DNA from: Firmicutes bacterium UBA7510 | GTDB taxonomy: Bacteria > Bacillota > Clostridia > Tissierellales > Sedimentibacteraceae | NCBI GenBank assembly: GCA_002479485.1 | Contig: DLNM01000071.1 | Location: 1 to 32,582 of the forward strand | Length of the DNA: 32,582 nucleotides | Direction of reading: 5' to 3' | Shown: positions 8,315-16,259 of the stretch, one piece after another | How positions within the stretch are numbered: position 1 is the first letter of the stretch | Layout of the letters: each line of letters starts with the position of its first letter | Notes under the pieces: generated by a model | What the model saw: the letters and a program-made list of their open reading frames with translations, nothing else | Databases searched by the model: none | What the model was told of the DNA's origin: nothing | Position numbers and translations under genes: made by a program

Positions 8315-9672
8315 TAACCTATAATAATTTTACCTTCTGGGTAAGTATAATTTCCAACGCATCCATGCTGGCGTGAAGCAACAGCAAGTGCAATAGTAAG
8401 AGGTCCTAAACGTCCTATAAACATTGTACATGATATTACTATTTTACTTAGAGCGCTTAAAAATGGTGTAACATTTCTTGTAAGTCCAACTGTTCCAAAG
8501 GCAGAAACCGACTCAAACAATACATCAACATAAGAAAAAACATTAGTATTCTCAACTATACTTAATATCATTGAAACTACAACTACAACTGCAAATGCAA
8601 TTCCAATAACTGATATTGCCTTCATAATAACAGTAAAGGAAATACGCTTTTGATAGATTTCTATATCCCTTTTACCATAGATTGTACTGTGTATAGCTAA
8701 AACAGCAACTGCCATTGTAGTAATCTTAACTCCCCCAGCAGTGGAGCCAGATGAACCACCTATAAACATAAGTATTATCATCATTATAGCTGTAGAATCT
8801 CTCATAGACGCAATATCAACTGTGAAATATCCCGCAGTTCTAGCAGATACACTTTGGAAATAAGATGCTTGAAGTTTTCCAAAAAAGTTTAATTCTCCTA
8901 TTGTACCAACATTGTTATACTCTAAAGCTAAAAATAAAACTGTACCTGAAATTAATAATATAGCCGTCATAACTAAAACAATTTTAGTATGTAAGCTAAA
9001 TTTTTTGAAACGTCTAACCTTAATTAGCTCTATAACAACTATGTATCCCAATCCACCAAAGATAATTAAAAATGTTGTGCATATATTAATTATTGGATTA
9101 ACTACATACGGCATAAAGCTTTGAGAACCTATAAGATCAAATCCCGCATTGCAAAATGCTGATATAGCATGGAAAATACTATACCAAATTCCTGTTAAAA
9201 AACCATATTCTCTACAAAACACTAGTGAAAATATTAAAGCTCCAATAAGTTCAACAGTAAATGTATATATAAGTACATTTTTAGTTAATCTAACAACACC
9301 TTGTAATTCATCTATGTTTCTTTCTTCTTTAATTAGCAAACGAGTTTTAAGCGATATTTTTTTGCCTAAGAAAAAGAATATAAATGTAGATAGCGTCATC
9401 AAGCCAAGCCCACCAATTTGTATCAAAAATAAAATTACAACTTTACCAAAAAAAGTCCATTGTGTAGCTGTTGTAACAACAGTTAATCCTGTAACACACA
9501 CAGCTGATGTAGCTGTAAATAGTGCATCGATAAATCCTACGCTATTACCATCAACGCTTGCAAAAGGGAAATTTAACAAGGTTGCACCAAAAAATACTAC
9601 TCCTACAAACCCCATTATAAAAAGTAGTGGTGGATTTCTTTTAAAGGAATTATCATTATTATTGCCTTCCAT
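8314..9672 (-). CDS. Potassium transporter TrkH/KtrB family
   Basis: The membrane-embedded potassium channel-like subunit paired with TrkA. The product is 452 residues with four pore-loop repeats visible: CVTGLT (59-64), CNAGFD (174-179), ARTAGY (277-282) and FGTVGLT (392-398). Each has the filter glycine. The gating-loop segment GGSSGSTAGGVK (305-316) after the third pore is also intact. Length and sequence fit KtrB of Firmicutes. The start has GAGGTG seven bases upstream. It is the first gene of a trkH-trkA pair; sodium coupling is likely by family but not readable here. Confidence 0.95.
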   Translation of the reverse strand: MEGNNNDNSFKRNPPLLFIMGFVGVVFFGATLLNFPFASVDGNSVGFIDALFTATSAVCVTGLTVVTTATQWTFFGKVVILFLIQIGGLGLMTLSTFIFFFLGKKISLKTRLLIKEERNIDELQGVVRLTKNVLIYTFTVELIGALIFSLVFCREYGFLTGIWYSIFHAISAFCNAGFDLIGSQSFMPYVVNPIINICTTFLIIFGGLGYIVVIELIKVRRFKKFSLHTKIVLVMTAILLISGTVLFLALEYNNVGTIGELNFFGKLQASYFQSVSARTAGYFTVDIASMRDSTAIMMIILMFIGGSSGSTAGGVKITTMAVAVLAIHSTIYGKRDIEIYQKRISFTVIMKAISVIGIAFAVVVVVSMILSIVENTNVFSYVDVLFESVSAFGTVGLTRNVTPFLSALSKIVISCTMFIGRLGPLTIALAVASRQHGCVGNYTYPEGKIIIG

Positions 9673-9749
9673 AAACTAGCACCTCTATTCGTTTGAACAT
9701 ATAATGATACAATTATATCTTAATAATAATATTTTTCAACATTTTTTTG

Positions 9750-9814
9750 ATATTATTAACAATATTAAAATAATATTATTAACAATATTAAAATAATATT
9801 ATTAACAATATTAA
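9750..9814. repeat. 23-bp AT-rich tandem repeat, about 2.8 copies
   Basis: The unit TATTATTAACAATATTAAAA plus three bases repeats exactly at 9751, 9774 and 9797, with the last copy partial. It lies between trkH and the rplT terminator, in the trkH upstream region. All copies are identical, so it is recent or under copy-number change. It could alter bending or spacing of the trkH promoter region. Confidence 0.85.
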
Positions 9815-9828
9815 CTGCAAAAATAACA

Positions 9829-9850
9829 AAAAGACTGTTGCCAGCCTTTT
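9829..9850 (-). terminator. Terminator after rplT
   Basis: Minus strand AAAAGGCTG-GCAA-CAGTCTTTT with one G-U pair, followed by TGTTATTTTT. It sits 15 bases past the rplT stop and closes the infC-rpmI-rplT operon. Confidence 0.8.
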
Positions 9851-9864
9851 ATTATTTATTAGTC

Positions 9865-10209
9865 CTATTTTACTAAGTTTACAAGATTAGTGAATCCAGC
9901 TGGATCATATATAGCCATTTCAGAAAGCATTTTTCTGTTAATTTCTATGTTAGCTTGTCTTAATCCACTTATAAATTTGCTATATGAAATACCATTTGCT
10001 CTTGTAGCAGCATTGATTCTTGCTATCCACAATTGTCTGTATTCTCTTTTCTTTTGTTTTCTTCCTACGTAAGCATAAGCAAGCGACTTCATTACTGCTT
10101 GGTTAGCCATTTTATAATGTTTACTTTTAGCACCATAGTATCCTTTAGCAAGTTTTAGGACTTTACGATGATTCTTTTTAGCGTTAACGGCTCTTTTTAC
10201 TCTTGCCAT
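9865..10209 (-). CDS. rplT: Ribosomal protein bL20
   Basis: A 50S subunit protein that binds 23S rRNA early in assembly; in Firmicutes it also represses its own operon through the leader RNA. The 114 residues are of standard length. The family pattern is clear: a basic N-terminal arm (MARVKRAVNAKKNHRKVLKL), AKGYYGAKSKHYKMA, and RKQKKREYRQLWIARINAA. It is the last gene of infC-rpmI-rplT, 27 bases after rpmI, with its own GGAGG. The candidate target leader is at 10988-11140. Confidence 0.98.
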   Translation of the reverse strand: MARVKRAVNAKKNHRKVLKLAKGYYGAKSKHYKMANQAVMKSLAYAYVGRKQKKREYRQLWIARINAATRANGISYSKFISGLRQANIEINRKMLSEMAIYDPAGFTNLVNLVK

Positions 10210-10236
10210 TTTAAATTTCCTCCTTTATGGTTATTC

Positions 10237-10431
10237 TTAATATGGTAGTATTTTTCTTATTCTTGGAGCATCTACATCAGATACTAAAGTACCTTTTCTT
10301 AAATTTCTTATTGATTTACTTTCTTTTTTACCTGTAAAGTGATTTTTTCCGGACTTTGCTCTTTTAAATTTTCCACTTCCTGTTTTAGTAAATCTCTTAG
10401 CTGCTGATCTGTTAGTTTTTACCTTTGGCAT
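10237..10431 (-). CDS. rpmI: Ribosomal protein bL35
   Basis: A small basic 50S protein. The 64 residues show the family hallmarks MPKVKTNRSAAKRF, GKNHFTGKKESKSIRNLRK and a C-terminal RIRKILPY. It sits between infC (29 bases upstream) and rplT, the standard order. The start has AGGAGG upstream. Confidence 0.98.
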   Translation of the reverse strand: MPKVKTNRSAAKRFTKTGSGKFKRAKSGKNHFTGKKESKSIRNLRKGTLVSDVDAPRIRKILPY

Positions 10432-10460
10432 AGCTCTTCCTCCTTCTTATGTTACTTATG

Positions 10461-10967
10461 TTAATTTTTAGGATTTAAAAACATTATCATATTTCTGCCT
10501 TCTATTTTAGGCATCTTTTCTATCGTCGATTTTTCGCTAGTCAATTCAGCAAATTTCATCAAAACTTTTTGACCAATATCTGAATAGCCTATCTCTCTAC
10601 CTCTAAATCTAACAACGACTTTAACTCTATCTCCGTCTTCTAAAAACTTAGAAGCATTTTTCGCTTTCACTCCTAAATCATGCTCTTCGATGTTTGGAGT
10701 CAATCTAATTTCTTTTACACTAATTACTTTTTGTTTTTTCTTAGATTCTTTTTCTTTCTTAGTTAACTCATACTTATACTTACCATAGCTCATAATTTTA
10801 CAAACTGGTGGTACAGCATTTGGCGATATGCTAACTAAATCTAATTTTTGCTTTTCAGCAAGGTCTAAAGCTTCATCTATGCTTATAACCCCTAACTGAG
10901 TTCCATCAGAGTCAATGACTCTTACTTCCTTTTCACGAATTTGATCGTTAATTTGAAGTTCTTTAAT
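10461..10967 (-). CDS. infC: Translation initiation factor IF-3 (AUU start)
   Basis: Binds the 30S subunit, prevents 50S joining and proofreads the start codon and initiator tRNA. No ATG is available at the correct 5' end; the first ATG would delete the N-terminal domain. The frame upstream reads IKELQINDQIREKEVRVID, the typical IF-3 N-terminus, and begins with ATT at 10967, placed 9 bases after GGAGG. With this start the protein is 168 residues, with N-domain (to about 75, PPVCKIMSYGKYKYE), basic linker (KKEKESKKKQK) and C-domain (RFRGREIGYSDIGQKVL). AUU is the known infC autoregulatory start: excess IF-3 rejects it. Confidence 0.93.
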   Translation of the reverse strand: MKELQINDQIREKEVRVIDSDGTQLGVISIDEALDLAEKQKLDLVSISPNAVPPVCKIMSYGKYKYELTKKEKESKKKQKVISVKEIRLTPNIEEHDLGVKAKNASKFLEDGDRVKVVVRFRGREIGYSDIGQKVLMKFAELTSEKSTIEKMPKIEGRNMIMFLNPKN

Positions 10968-10987
10968 AAAGATACACCTCCTACAAT

Positions 10988-11140
10988 AAAAAAAGATAGC
11001 TTTAAACCGCTACCTCAAACATACAAAATTCTGTATCTTTTATGATAACCCTACTAACAGTATAAAAGTACTAAAAATACCAAAAGTATTAAAGTGCTTT
11101 GTACGCCATAAGGTGAGAAGCGGTTACTTCTTCTTGTCAC
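10988..11140 (-). promoter_or_regulatory. L20-type leader of infC-rpmI-rplT
   Basis: An attenuator leader. On the minus strand the terminator GGTAGC-loop-GCTATC (11014-10995) is followed by TTTTTT and lies 20 bases before the infC start. Its 5' arm overlaps AGCGGTT (11011-11005), which can pair perfectly with the distant AACCGCT at 11125-11119 to form the antiterminator. The architecture, position and genes match the ribosomal protein L20 leader of Firmicutes, in which L20 binding favours termination. Confidence 0.88.
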
Positions 11141-11146
11141 TATGAT

Positions 11147-11175
11147 AGTATATAACTTAAACTATAAAATGTCAA
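11147..11175 (-). promoter_or_regulatory. Promoter of infC operon
   Basis: Minus strand TTGACA (11175-11170), exactly 17 bases, TATACT (11152-11147). A near-consensus SigA-type promoter just upstream of the L20 leader, as expected for a strongly expressed ribosomal operon. Confidence 0.85.
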
Positions 11176-11293
11176 CATTATTTTTATGTTTTTTTATAAT
11201 TCTTATAAATTTTGTAATAGTTTTTCACTATTTAGGTAAAAATATAATCAACCATATAAATTAAATAAAAAAATATAAGTAATAGGAGCTAAA

Positions 11294-12835
11294 ATGAAAA
11301 ACAAATTTTACCTTTTATCATTTATTCTTGTTTTATATAATATTATAATATATATTTTATCAAAAATATTTACATTATCTATTTGGTTCTATTTACCTTT
11401 TGTTATATATCTAATTGCTATGATAGCATATTTTTTTGCAAATGGAAAGAAAAATACAGAAGAAACTGATGAGCTTTCAGTATCAATTGGCAATTTTGAC
11501 AAAAAAAAGACTGAGGTAGAGGTTTCAAAATTTTCATTTGAAGATATTGCTGGCTTAGAAGAAATCAAAGAAGATTTTAATGATATAATTGATTTTTTAA
11601 ATGATGAGCAAAAATATAAGGCTATGGATGCTAAGGTTCCTCGTGGTGCAATACTTTATGGTCCTCCGGGAACTGGCAAAACAATTTTAGCTAAGGCAAT
11701 AGCTGGAGAAGCTAAAGCTACTTTTATTTATGCAAGTGGATCTGAATTTGTGGAAAAATATGTAGGTGTAGGAGCTAAAAGAGTTAGAACGCTGTTTGAA
11801 AGGGCTAAAAAGGAAGCACCTAGTATTGTTTTTATTGATGAGGTAGATGCTCTAGGAAGCAAAAGAAATACCGAAAGCAATAATGAAAAGGATCAGACAC
11901 TAAATCAATTATTAGTAGAGCTTGACGGATTTAACAATACGCAAAATGTTATTGTAATAGCAGCCACAAACAGGATAGATTTACTTGATGAAGCACTTTT
12001 AAGACCTGGTAGATTTGATAGAAAAATATATGTTGGCAACCCAAATTATAACTCAAGATTAAAAATACTCGAAGTTCATACTAAAAATAAGCCACTTGAT
12101 AAAAAAGTATGCTTATCTGATATAGCCAATAAAACACATGGATTCTCAGGAGCTCAACTTGCAAACATAGCAAACGAAGCAGCATTAAAAGCTATAAAGG
12201 ATAGAAATAAAAAAATTATACAAGAAAATTTTGAATTTGCTATCGAAAAAATAGCAGCAGGACTTGAGATAAAAAACCCTACTGTAAGTAAAAAGGAAAA
12301 ACAAACAGTAGCCTATCACGAAGCTGGGCATGCAGTAGCAGCAAAGGTATTAAATATTGATAAAATTCAAAAGATTTCTATTATACCAAGAGACAAGGCG
12401 CTTGGATATGTAATGAAGTTCCCTACAGAGGATAAGTATCTATATACTAGAAATGAACTCTACAATAGGATTATTGTATTCTTAGCGGGAAGAGCAGCAG
12501 AGGAAATATATATAGGAGAAATATCCTCAGGAGCTTCTAATGATTTAAAAGAATCCACTAATTTAGTATATGAAATGATATGTAGTTACGGAATGAGCAA
12601 AAATCTTGAAAATTTTTACATTGATGAACAGCTGTTTAAGTATTTTGTAGAGCCTATAAAGATTGAAGCATCAGAGCTTATTAAAAAATTATATAAGGAT
12701 TCTGTTGCTCTAATAGAAAGCCATAAAGAGATAACAGAATATATTGCACAGTATTTAATGACATACGAGTGTATTGATTCGGCTAAACTTGAAGAAATTT
12801 TCAACCATTTTAATTATGAAGCACAAGCAAATTAA
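11294..12835 (+). CDS. Short FtsH-like membrane AAA+ zinc protease
   Basis: A membrane-anchored ATP-dependent metalloprotease of the FtsH/M41 family. Only 513 residues, against roughly 600-700 for housekeeping FtsH. Two hydrophobic helices (about 5-24 and 30-48) are separated by a very short loop, so the extracytoplasmic domain of FtsH is missing. The ATPase is complete: Walker A GPPGTGKT 123-130, pore motif YVG 156-158 (FtsH normally has Phe), Walker B IVFIDEVDA 178-186, and arginine fingers at about R237 and R240. The protease site is HEAGH 342-346 with the third ligand Asp417 in SGASND. All catalytic residues are present. It stands alone on the plus strand with its own terminator, so it is probably an accessory paralog; substrate unknown. 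Confidence 0.92.
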   Translation: MKNKFYLLSFILVLYNIIIYILSKIFTLSIWFYLPFVIYLIAMIAYFFANGKKNTEETDELSVSIGNFDKKKTEVEVSKFSFEDIAGLEEIKEDFNDIIDFLNDEQKYKAMDAKVPRGAILYGPPGTGKTILAKAIAGEAKATFIYASGSEFVEKYVGVGAKRVRTLFERAKKEAPSIVFIDEVDALGSKRNTESNNEKDQTLNQLLVELDGFNNTQNVIVIAATNRIDLLDEALLRPGRFDRKIYVGNPNYNSRLKILEVHTKNKPLDKKVCLSDIANKTHGFSGAQLANIANEAALKAIKDRNKKIIQENFEFAIEKIAAGLEIKNPTVSKKEKQTVAYHEAGHAVAAKVLNIDKIQKISIIPRDKALGYVMKFPTEDKYLYTRNELYNRIIVFLAGRAAEEIYIGEISSGASNDLKESTNLVYEMICSYGMSKNLENFYIDEQLFKYFVEPIKIEASELIKKLYKDSVALIESHKEITEYIAQYLMTYECIDSAKLEEIFNHFNYEAQAN

Positions 12836-12841
12836 AAAACG

Positions 12842-12883
12842 AACGTCACAAAGCTATTTAATCAACAGCTTTGTGACGTTTTT
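12842..12883 (+). terminator. Strong terminator after the FtsH-like gene
   Basis: Perfect 14-base arms AACGTCACAAAGCT and AGCTTTGTGACGTT, an 11-base loop, then a run of T. It begins 7 bases after the stop codon. Confidence 0.9.
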
Positions 12884-12885
12884 AC

Positions 12886-12911
12886 ATAGTGTGAATGTTT
12901 TTTTACACTAT
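12886..12911 (-). repeat. hp1-like hairpin at the 3' end of the first M23 gene
   Basis: ATAGTGT and ACACTAT arms with a GAA/TTT-containing interior and loop. It contains the stop codon of the gene ending at 12908. It resembles the GTGAA/TTCAC hairpins elsewhere in the window, with one or two mismatches. In the minus direction it is followed by GTAAAAACG, a poor T-tract; it could help protect or end the transcript. Confidence 0.5.
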
Positions 12912-14056
12912 CTACCTATGTTTGGTAAATATGGTATCGGATTTTTTATAACACCATTTACTCTGACCTCAAAGTGCAGATGTGGTCCGGTTGATTCACC
13001 AGTTGAACCACTGAGAGCTATAACATCTCCTCTGTTTACCTCTTGTCCAACACTTACTAAAAGCTTAGTATTATGACCGTATACAGTAGCGATTTTACCA
13101 CCGTGATCTATGATTACATAATTTCCATAGGACCAATGACTTTCAGCTACTATAACAACTCCTGAATTTGCAGCATAAACCTCTGTATTATATGGGCAGC
13201 GAATATCAATGCCTCTATGGTTTGACCAATATCCATATAATGGATGACTTCTTTTTCCAAAATAAGATGTTATTCTATTTTGATTTGTCGGAAGAGGCCA
13301 AAGCATTTTTCCTCCAGCATACTCACTGTCAAGTTGTAATTGCTGTATCTTTTTTTCAACTTCTGAATTAGCTTTAAGCATTCTTTCTTCTGAAGCTTGC
13401 ATTTCTTTCATGTCATTTTGTAACTCTGCCATATAAACTTCTTTTGCACTTTGAGATGCTTCAACCTGTTTCTTTTTATCATCAAGCTTTGCTTTAGCTG
13501 CCTTAACTCCCTCTTTTTCTTTTTCCTGTTGAGCCTTTAATTCTTCTAAATTAGTCTTCTGTTCTTGTATGTCCTTAAGCAAATTAACATCTTCTCTAAC
13601 TATTAGCTGAATCATGTCCATTCGAGTAAGTGCGTCTATTAGGTTTTCAGAATTTAGGACTATCTCTATGTATCCAACATCCCCTCTTTTATAGGATGCT
13701 CTAAGTCTTTGCTCTAGTGTAAGATTATTTTCGTCTATTTCTACAATCAGTTGTTCTATAGCAACACCATTTGCCTCGATTTTAGCATTTAAATCATTTA
13801 TTTCGAGCTGCAAGCCATCTGCTTCCGCATTTAAGCCAGCTAACTCTAAATCTAATTTTGCAATCTCATTAGAAGTAGAAGCTTTTTCGTTTGCAAGTCT
13901 TTTTCTTTCAGCCTTAAGCTCCTCAATTTTTTTATTGTTCTCTTTCATTTGTTGTTGTAAATCTGATATACTGTTTGCACTTACATCAACCGGTCTAAAT
14001 GCAAGTAAAACTAAAACAACAACAAGTATTAAGCTTATTGATTTTTTCAATTTCAT
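12908..14056 (-). CDS. Secreted coiled-coil M23 peptidase (PcsB/EnvC-like), copy 1
   Basis: A predicted cell-wall hydrolase cutting peptidoglycan peptides outside the membrane. The 382 residues comprise a signal peptide (about 1-27, cleavage near VSA-N), a long coiled coil (about 30-245), and a LytM/M23 domain. Zinc ligands His280, Asp284 (NHRGID) and His361 (GPHLHFEV), and catalytic His328 (VYGHN) and His359, are intact, so it should be active. Coiled-coil plus M23 next to ftsEX matches the FtsEX-activated hydrolase arrangement (EnvC/PcsB/CwlO functions). It is about 88% identical and almost gap-free relative to the gene at 14217-15353, so it arose by recent tandem duplication. RBS GAGGGGG before ATG. 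Confidence 0.92.
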   Translation of the reverse strand: MKLKKSISLILVVVLVLLAFRPVDVSANSISDLQQQMKENNKKIEELKAERKRLANEKASTSNEIAKLDLELAGLNAEADGLQLEINDLNAKIEANGVAIEQLIVEIDENNLTLEQRLRASYKRGDVGYIEIVLNSENLIDALTRMDMIQLIVREDVNLLKDIQEQKTNLEELKAQQEKEKEGVKAAKAKLDDKKKQVEASQSAKEVYMAELQNDMKEMQASEERMLKANSEVEKKIQQLQLDSEYAGGKMLWPLPTNQNRITSYFGKRSHPLYGYWSNHRGIDIRCPYNTEVYAANSGVVIVAESHWSYGNYVIIDHGGKIATVYGHNTKLLVSVGQEVNRGDVIALSGSTGESTGPHLHFEVRVNGVIKNPIPYLPNIGR

Positions 14057-14116
14057 ATTCCCCCTCTATGCATTTAATAATTTTTAAATGAAATCCACCT
14101 TATTTTAACCAACATT

Positions 14117-14170
14117 ATGCCATTTTTTGGCTTTATAAAAATTCTAGCGTGAAGTATTTTTTTCACGCTA
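14117..14170 (-). repeat. Decayed two-hairpin element between the M23 copies
   Basis: On the minus strand hp1 is TAGCGTGAA-8-base loop-TTCACGCTA (14170-14145), an 11-base spacer, then a degenerate hp2 AAGCCA-AAAAAA-TGGCAT (14133-14117), followed by AATGTTGG where other copies read AATGGAGG. The downstream gene uses a different RBS about 50 bases further on. This is the same order of parts as before pheT and tldD, but with the RBS part lost. As hp1 is followed by GAATTTTTAT, it may also terminate the upstream M23 transcript. Confidence 0.65.
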
Positions 14171-14216
14171 GCATCATCTGTCACCTTTTAGTAATAAAGT
14201 TTTTATTATTTTGTTT

Positions 14217-15353
14217 TTATTTTACATAAGGTATTGGATCTACTACAACACCGTTCTTTCTAACCTCGAAATGTAAGTGTGGACCAGTTGACTCACCAGT
14301 TGATCCACTTAAAGCTATAACATCACCCTTATTTACCTTTTGTCCAACACTTACTAAAAGCTTAGTATTATGTCCATAAACTGTAGCAATTTTACCACCG
14401 TGGTCTATTATTACATAATTACCATAAGACCAATGTTTCTCAGCTACTATAACAACACCAGAGTTAGCTGCATAAACTTCTGTATTATATGGGCAAGCAA
14501 TATCTATACCTCTGTGATTTGTCCAATATCCATATAAAGGGTGAATTCTCTTACCAAAATATGATGTTATTCTTTTTTGATTTGCCGGAAGAGGCCACAT
14601 CATTATTCCGCCAGTATATTCGCTCTCAAGCTGTAATTGCTGAATCCTTTTTTCAAACTGAGTGTTTTCCTTTTCCATTTTTTCTTCTAGAGCTTGCATT
14701 TTTTTCATGTCATTTTGCAGCTGTGCCATATAGGTTTCTTTTGTACTTTGAGATGCTTCAACCTGTTTCTTTTTATCATCAAGCTTTGCTTTAGCTGCCT
14801 TAACATCTTCCTTTTCCTTTTCCTGTTGAGCCTTTAATTCTTCTAAATTAGTCTTCTGTTCTTGTATGTCTTTAAGTAGATTAACATCTTCTCTAACTAT
14901 TAACTGAATCATGTCCATACGAGTAAGTGCGTCTATTAGGTTTTCAGAATTTAGGATTATCTCTATGTATCCAACATCCCCTCTTTTATAGGATGTTCTA
15001 AGTCTTTGTTCTAATATTAAATTATTTTCATTGATTTCTACGCCTAACTTTTCTATAGCAACACCATTTGCCTCGATTTTAGCATTTAAATCATTTATCT
15101 CGAGCTGCAAGCCATCCGCTTCTGCATTTAAGCCAGCTAACTCTAAATCTAATTTTGCAATCTCATTAGCAGTAGATTTTTTTTCTCCATTAAGCTTATT
15201 TCTTTCAGCTCTAAGTTCTTCAATCTTTTTATTATTCTCTTTCATTTGTTGTTGCAAATCTGATATACTACTTGCACTTACATCAACCGGTTTAAATGCA
15301 AGTAGAACTAAAACAACAACAAGTATTAAGCTTATTGATTTTTTCAATTTCAT
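14217..15353 (-). CDS. Secreted coiled-coil M23 peptidase (PcsB/EnvC-like), copy 2
   Basis: Tandem paralog of the gene at 12908-14056, with 378 residues. The signal peptide is nearly identical (one or two changes), the coiled coil runs to about 245, and the M23 domain has His280, Asp284, His328, His359 and His361 all present. Of about 46 differences counted by eye, the densest are at 52-62 and 204-250, near the coiled-coil end that joins the catalytic domain; the coiled-coil middle (151-203) has one change. It starts 9 bases after ftsX with GAGGAGG, so it is the copy most tightly tied to FtsEX. The two copies may differ in regulation or in partner contact. Confidence 0.93.
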   Translation of the reverse strand: MKLKKSISLILVVVLVLLAFKPVDVSASSISDLQQQMKENNKKIEELRAERNKLNGEKKSTANEIAKLDLELAGLNAEADGLQLEINDLNAKIEANGVAIEKLGVEINENNLILEQRLRTSYKRGDVGYIEIILNSENLIDALTRMDMIQLIVREDVNLLKDIQEQKTNLEELKAQQEKEKEDVKAAKAKLDDKKKQVEASQSTKETYMAQLQNDMKKMQALEEKMEKENTQFEKRIQQLQLESEYTGGIMMWPLPANQKRITSYFGKRIHPLYGYWTNHRGIDIACPYNTEVYAANSGVVIVAEKHWSYGNYVIIDHGGKIATVYGHNTKLLVSVGQKVNKGDVIALSGSTGESTGPHLHFEVRKNGVVVDPIPYVK

Positions 15354-15362
15354 TTTCCTCCT

Positions 15363-16259
15363 CTATGCATTCAAGAATTTTTTTAATGAAATAAGACTTC
15401 CAAGTGTTCCTATTCCAACACCTATAGTTACAAATATAATAGCTATATCTTTGAAAATCACATTGAATTTCACAATATATGTGGAGAATCCTGATAACAA
15501 GAACTCTGTTAGGTATCCAGTAAAGTAATTATAGCTAAGTGCTATAATACCAGTTGCAATTAACGAACCAATTATACCTAATACAATCCCCTCTATTATA
15601 AATGGACCTCTAACATATCCATTAGTTGCACCTATATACTGCATAAGCTCTATTTCTTTACGCCTGAATACTACAGTAATTTTTATAGTATTTGATATAA
15701 TAAAAATACTTATTAGTATCAATATGCCAATAATGACAGTTCCTACATTTTTGAGCATTTGAGATATAGAAACTAAGCTTTTTACAGCATCTTGATAATA
15801 TCTTATATCTTCAACAAATCCACTTTTCTTTATTTCTTGAATTACATAATCTGAATATTTTACATCTTTTAACTGAACTATATATGTATTTGGAAGAGGG
15901 TTTTTTCTAAGACCTTCTAAAAGGTACGCTTCATCGCCCCATTTTACCTTTTCTTGCTCTAGCGCAATATCTTTGGGTTGGTAAACTACAGTTAATACAC
16001 CATCAATCTTACTTATATCAGTCCCTAACTGCTTTATTTCCTGGTCTGTTGCTTCTTCAATGACATATACCGCTATTTCATCAAATTCCTCTTTAGTAAC
16101 CATAGCAGCATTGTTTATATTTAATACTAATAATACTATGTATCCAAGAATTATTAATACAGCTGTTACAGAGCCTATTGATGCCATACCCATCATTTTA
16201 TTTCTAAACATGCTTTGAGCTGTTTGTCTTAATATGTATTTTGCTTTTTTAGAACTCAT
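15363..16259 (-). CDS. ftsX: Cell division ABC permease FtsX
   Basis: Membrane subunit of FtsEX. It transmits ATP-driven conformational change to wall hydrolases outside the membrane rather than transporting a solute. The 298 residues hold one TM helix near 22-46, a large extracellular domain (about 47-170, rich in charged residues), then three TM helices in the C-terminal FtsX/MacB core (about 172-195, 222-245, 268-290). The conserved RRKEIELMQYIGAT segment follows TM2. It overlaps ftsE by 11 bases and precedes an M23 peptidase gene by 9 bases, as expected for a hydrolase-activating system. Confidence 0.96.
   Translation of the reverse strand: MSSKKAKYILRQTAQSMFRNKMMGMASIGSVTAVLIILGYIVLLVLNINNAAMVTKEEFDEIAVYVIEEATDQEIKQLGTDISKIDGVLTVVYQPKDIALEQEKVKWGDEAYLLEGLRKNPLPNTYIVQLKDVKYSDYVIQEIKKSGFVEDIRYYQDAVKSLVSISQMLKNVGTVIIGILILISIFIISNTIKITVVFRRKEIELMQYIGATNGYVRGPFIIEGIVLGIIGSLIATGIIALSYNYFTGYLTEFLLSGFSTYIVKFNVIFKDIAIIFVTIGVGIGTLGSLISLKKFLNA

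Noticed and set aside
9149..9679. A long plus-strand open frame of 176 codons opposite trkH.
   Set aside because: No RBS, shadow of the well-supported trkH frame, and its translation has no domain-like features.
12886..14170. Possible insertion sequence or MITE pair around the M23 gene.
   Set aside because: No transposase, no target duplications seen, and the enclosed gene is an ordinary paralog; kept only as a duplication hypothesis.
15031..15528. A 165-codon plus-strand frame across the M23/ftsX junction.
   Set aside because: Opposite strand of two firmly identified genes; its composition reflects antisense of coiled-coil codons.
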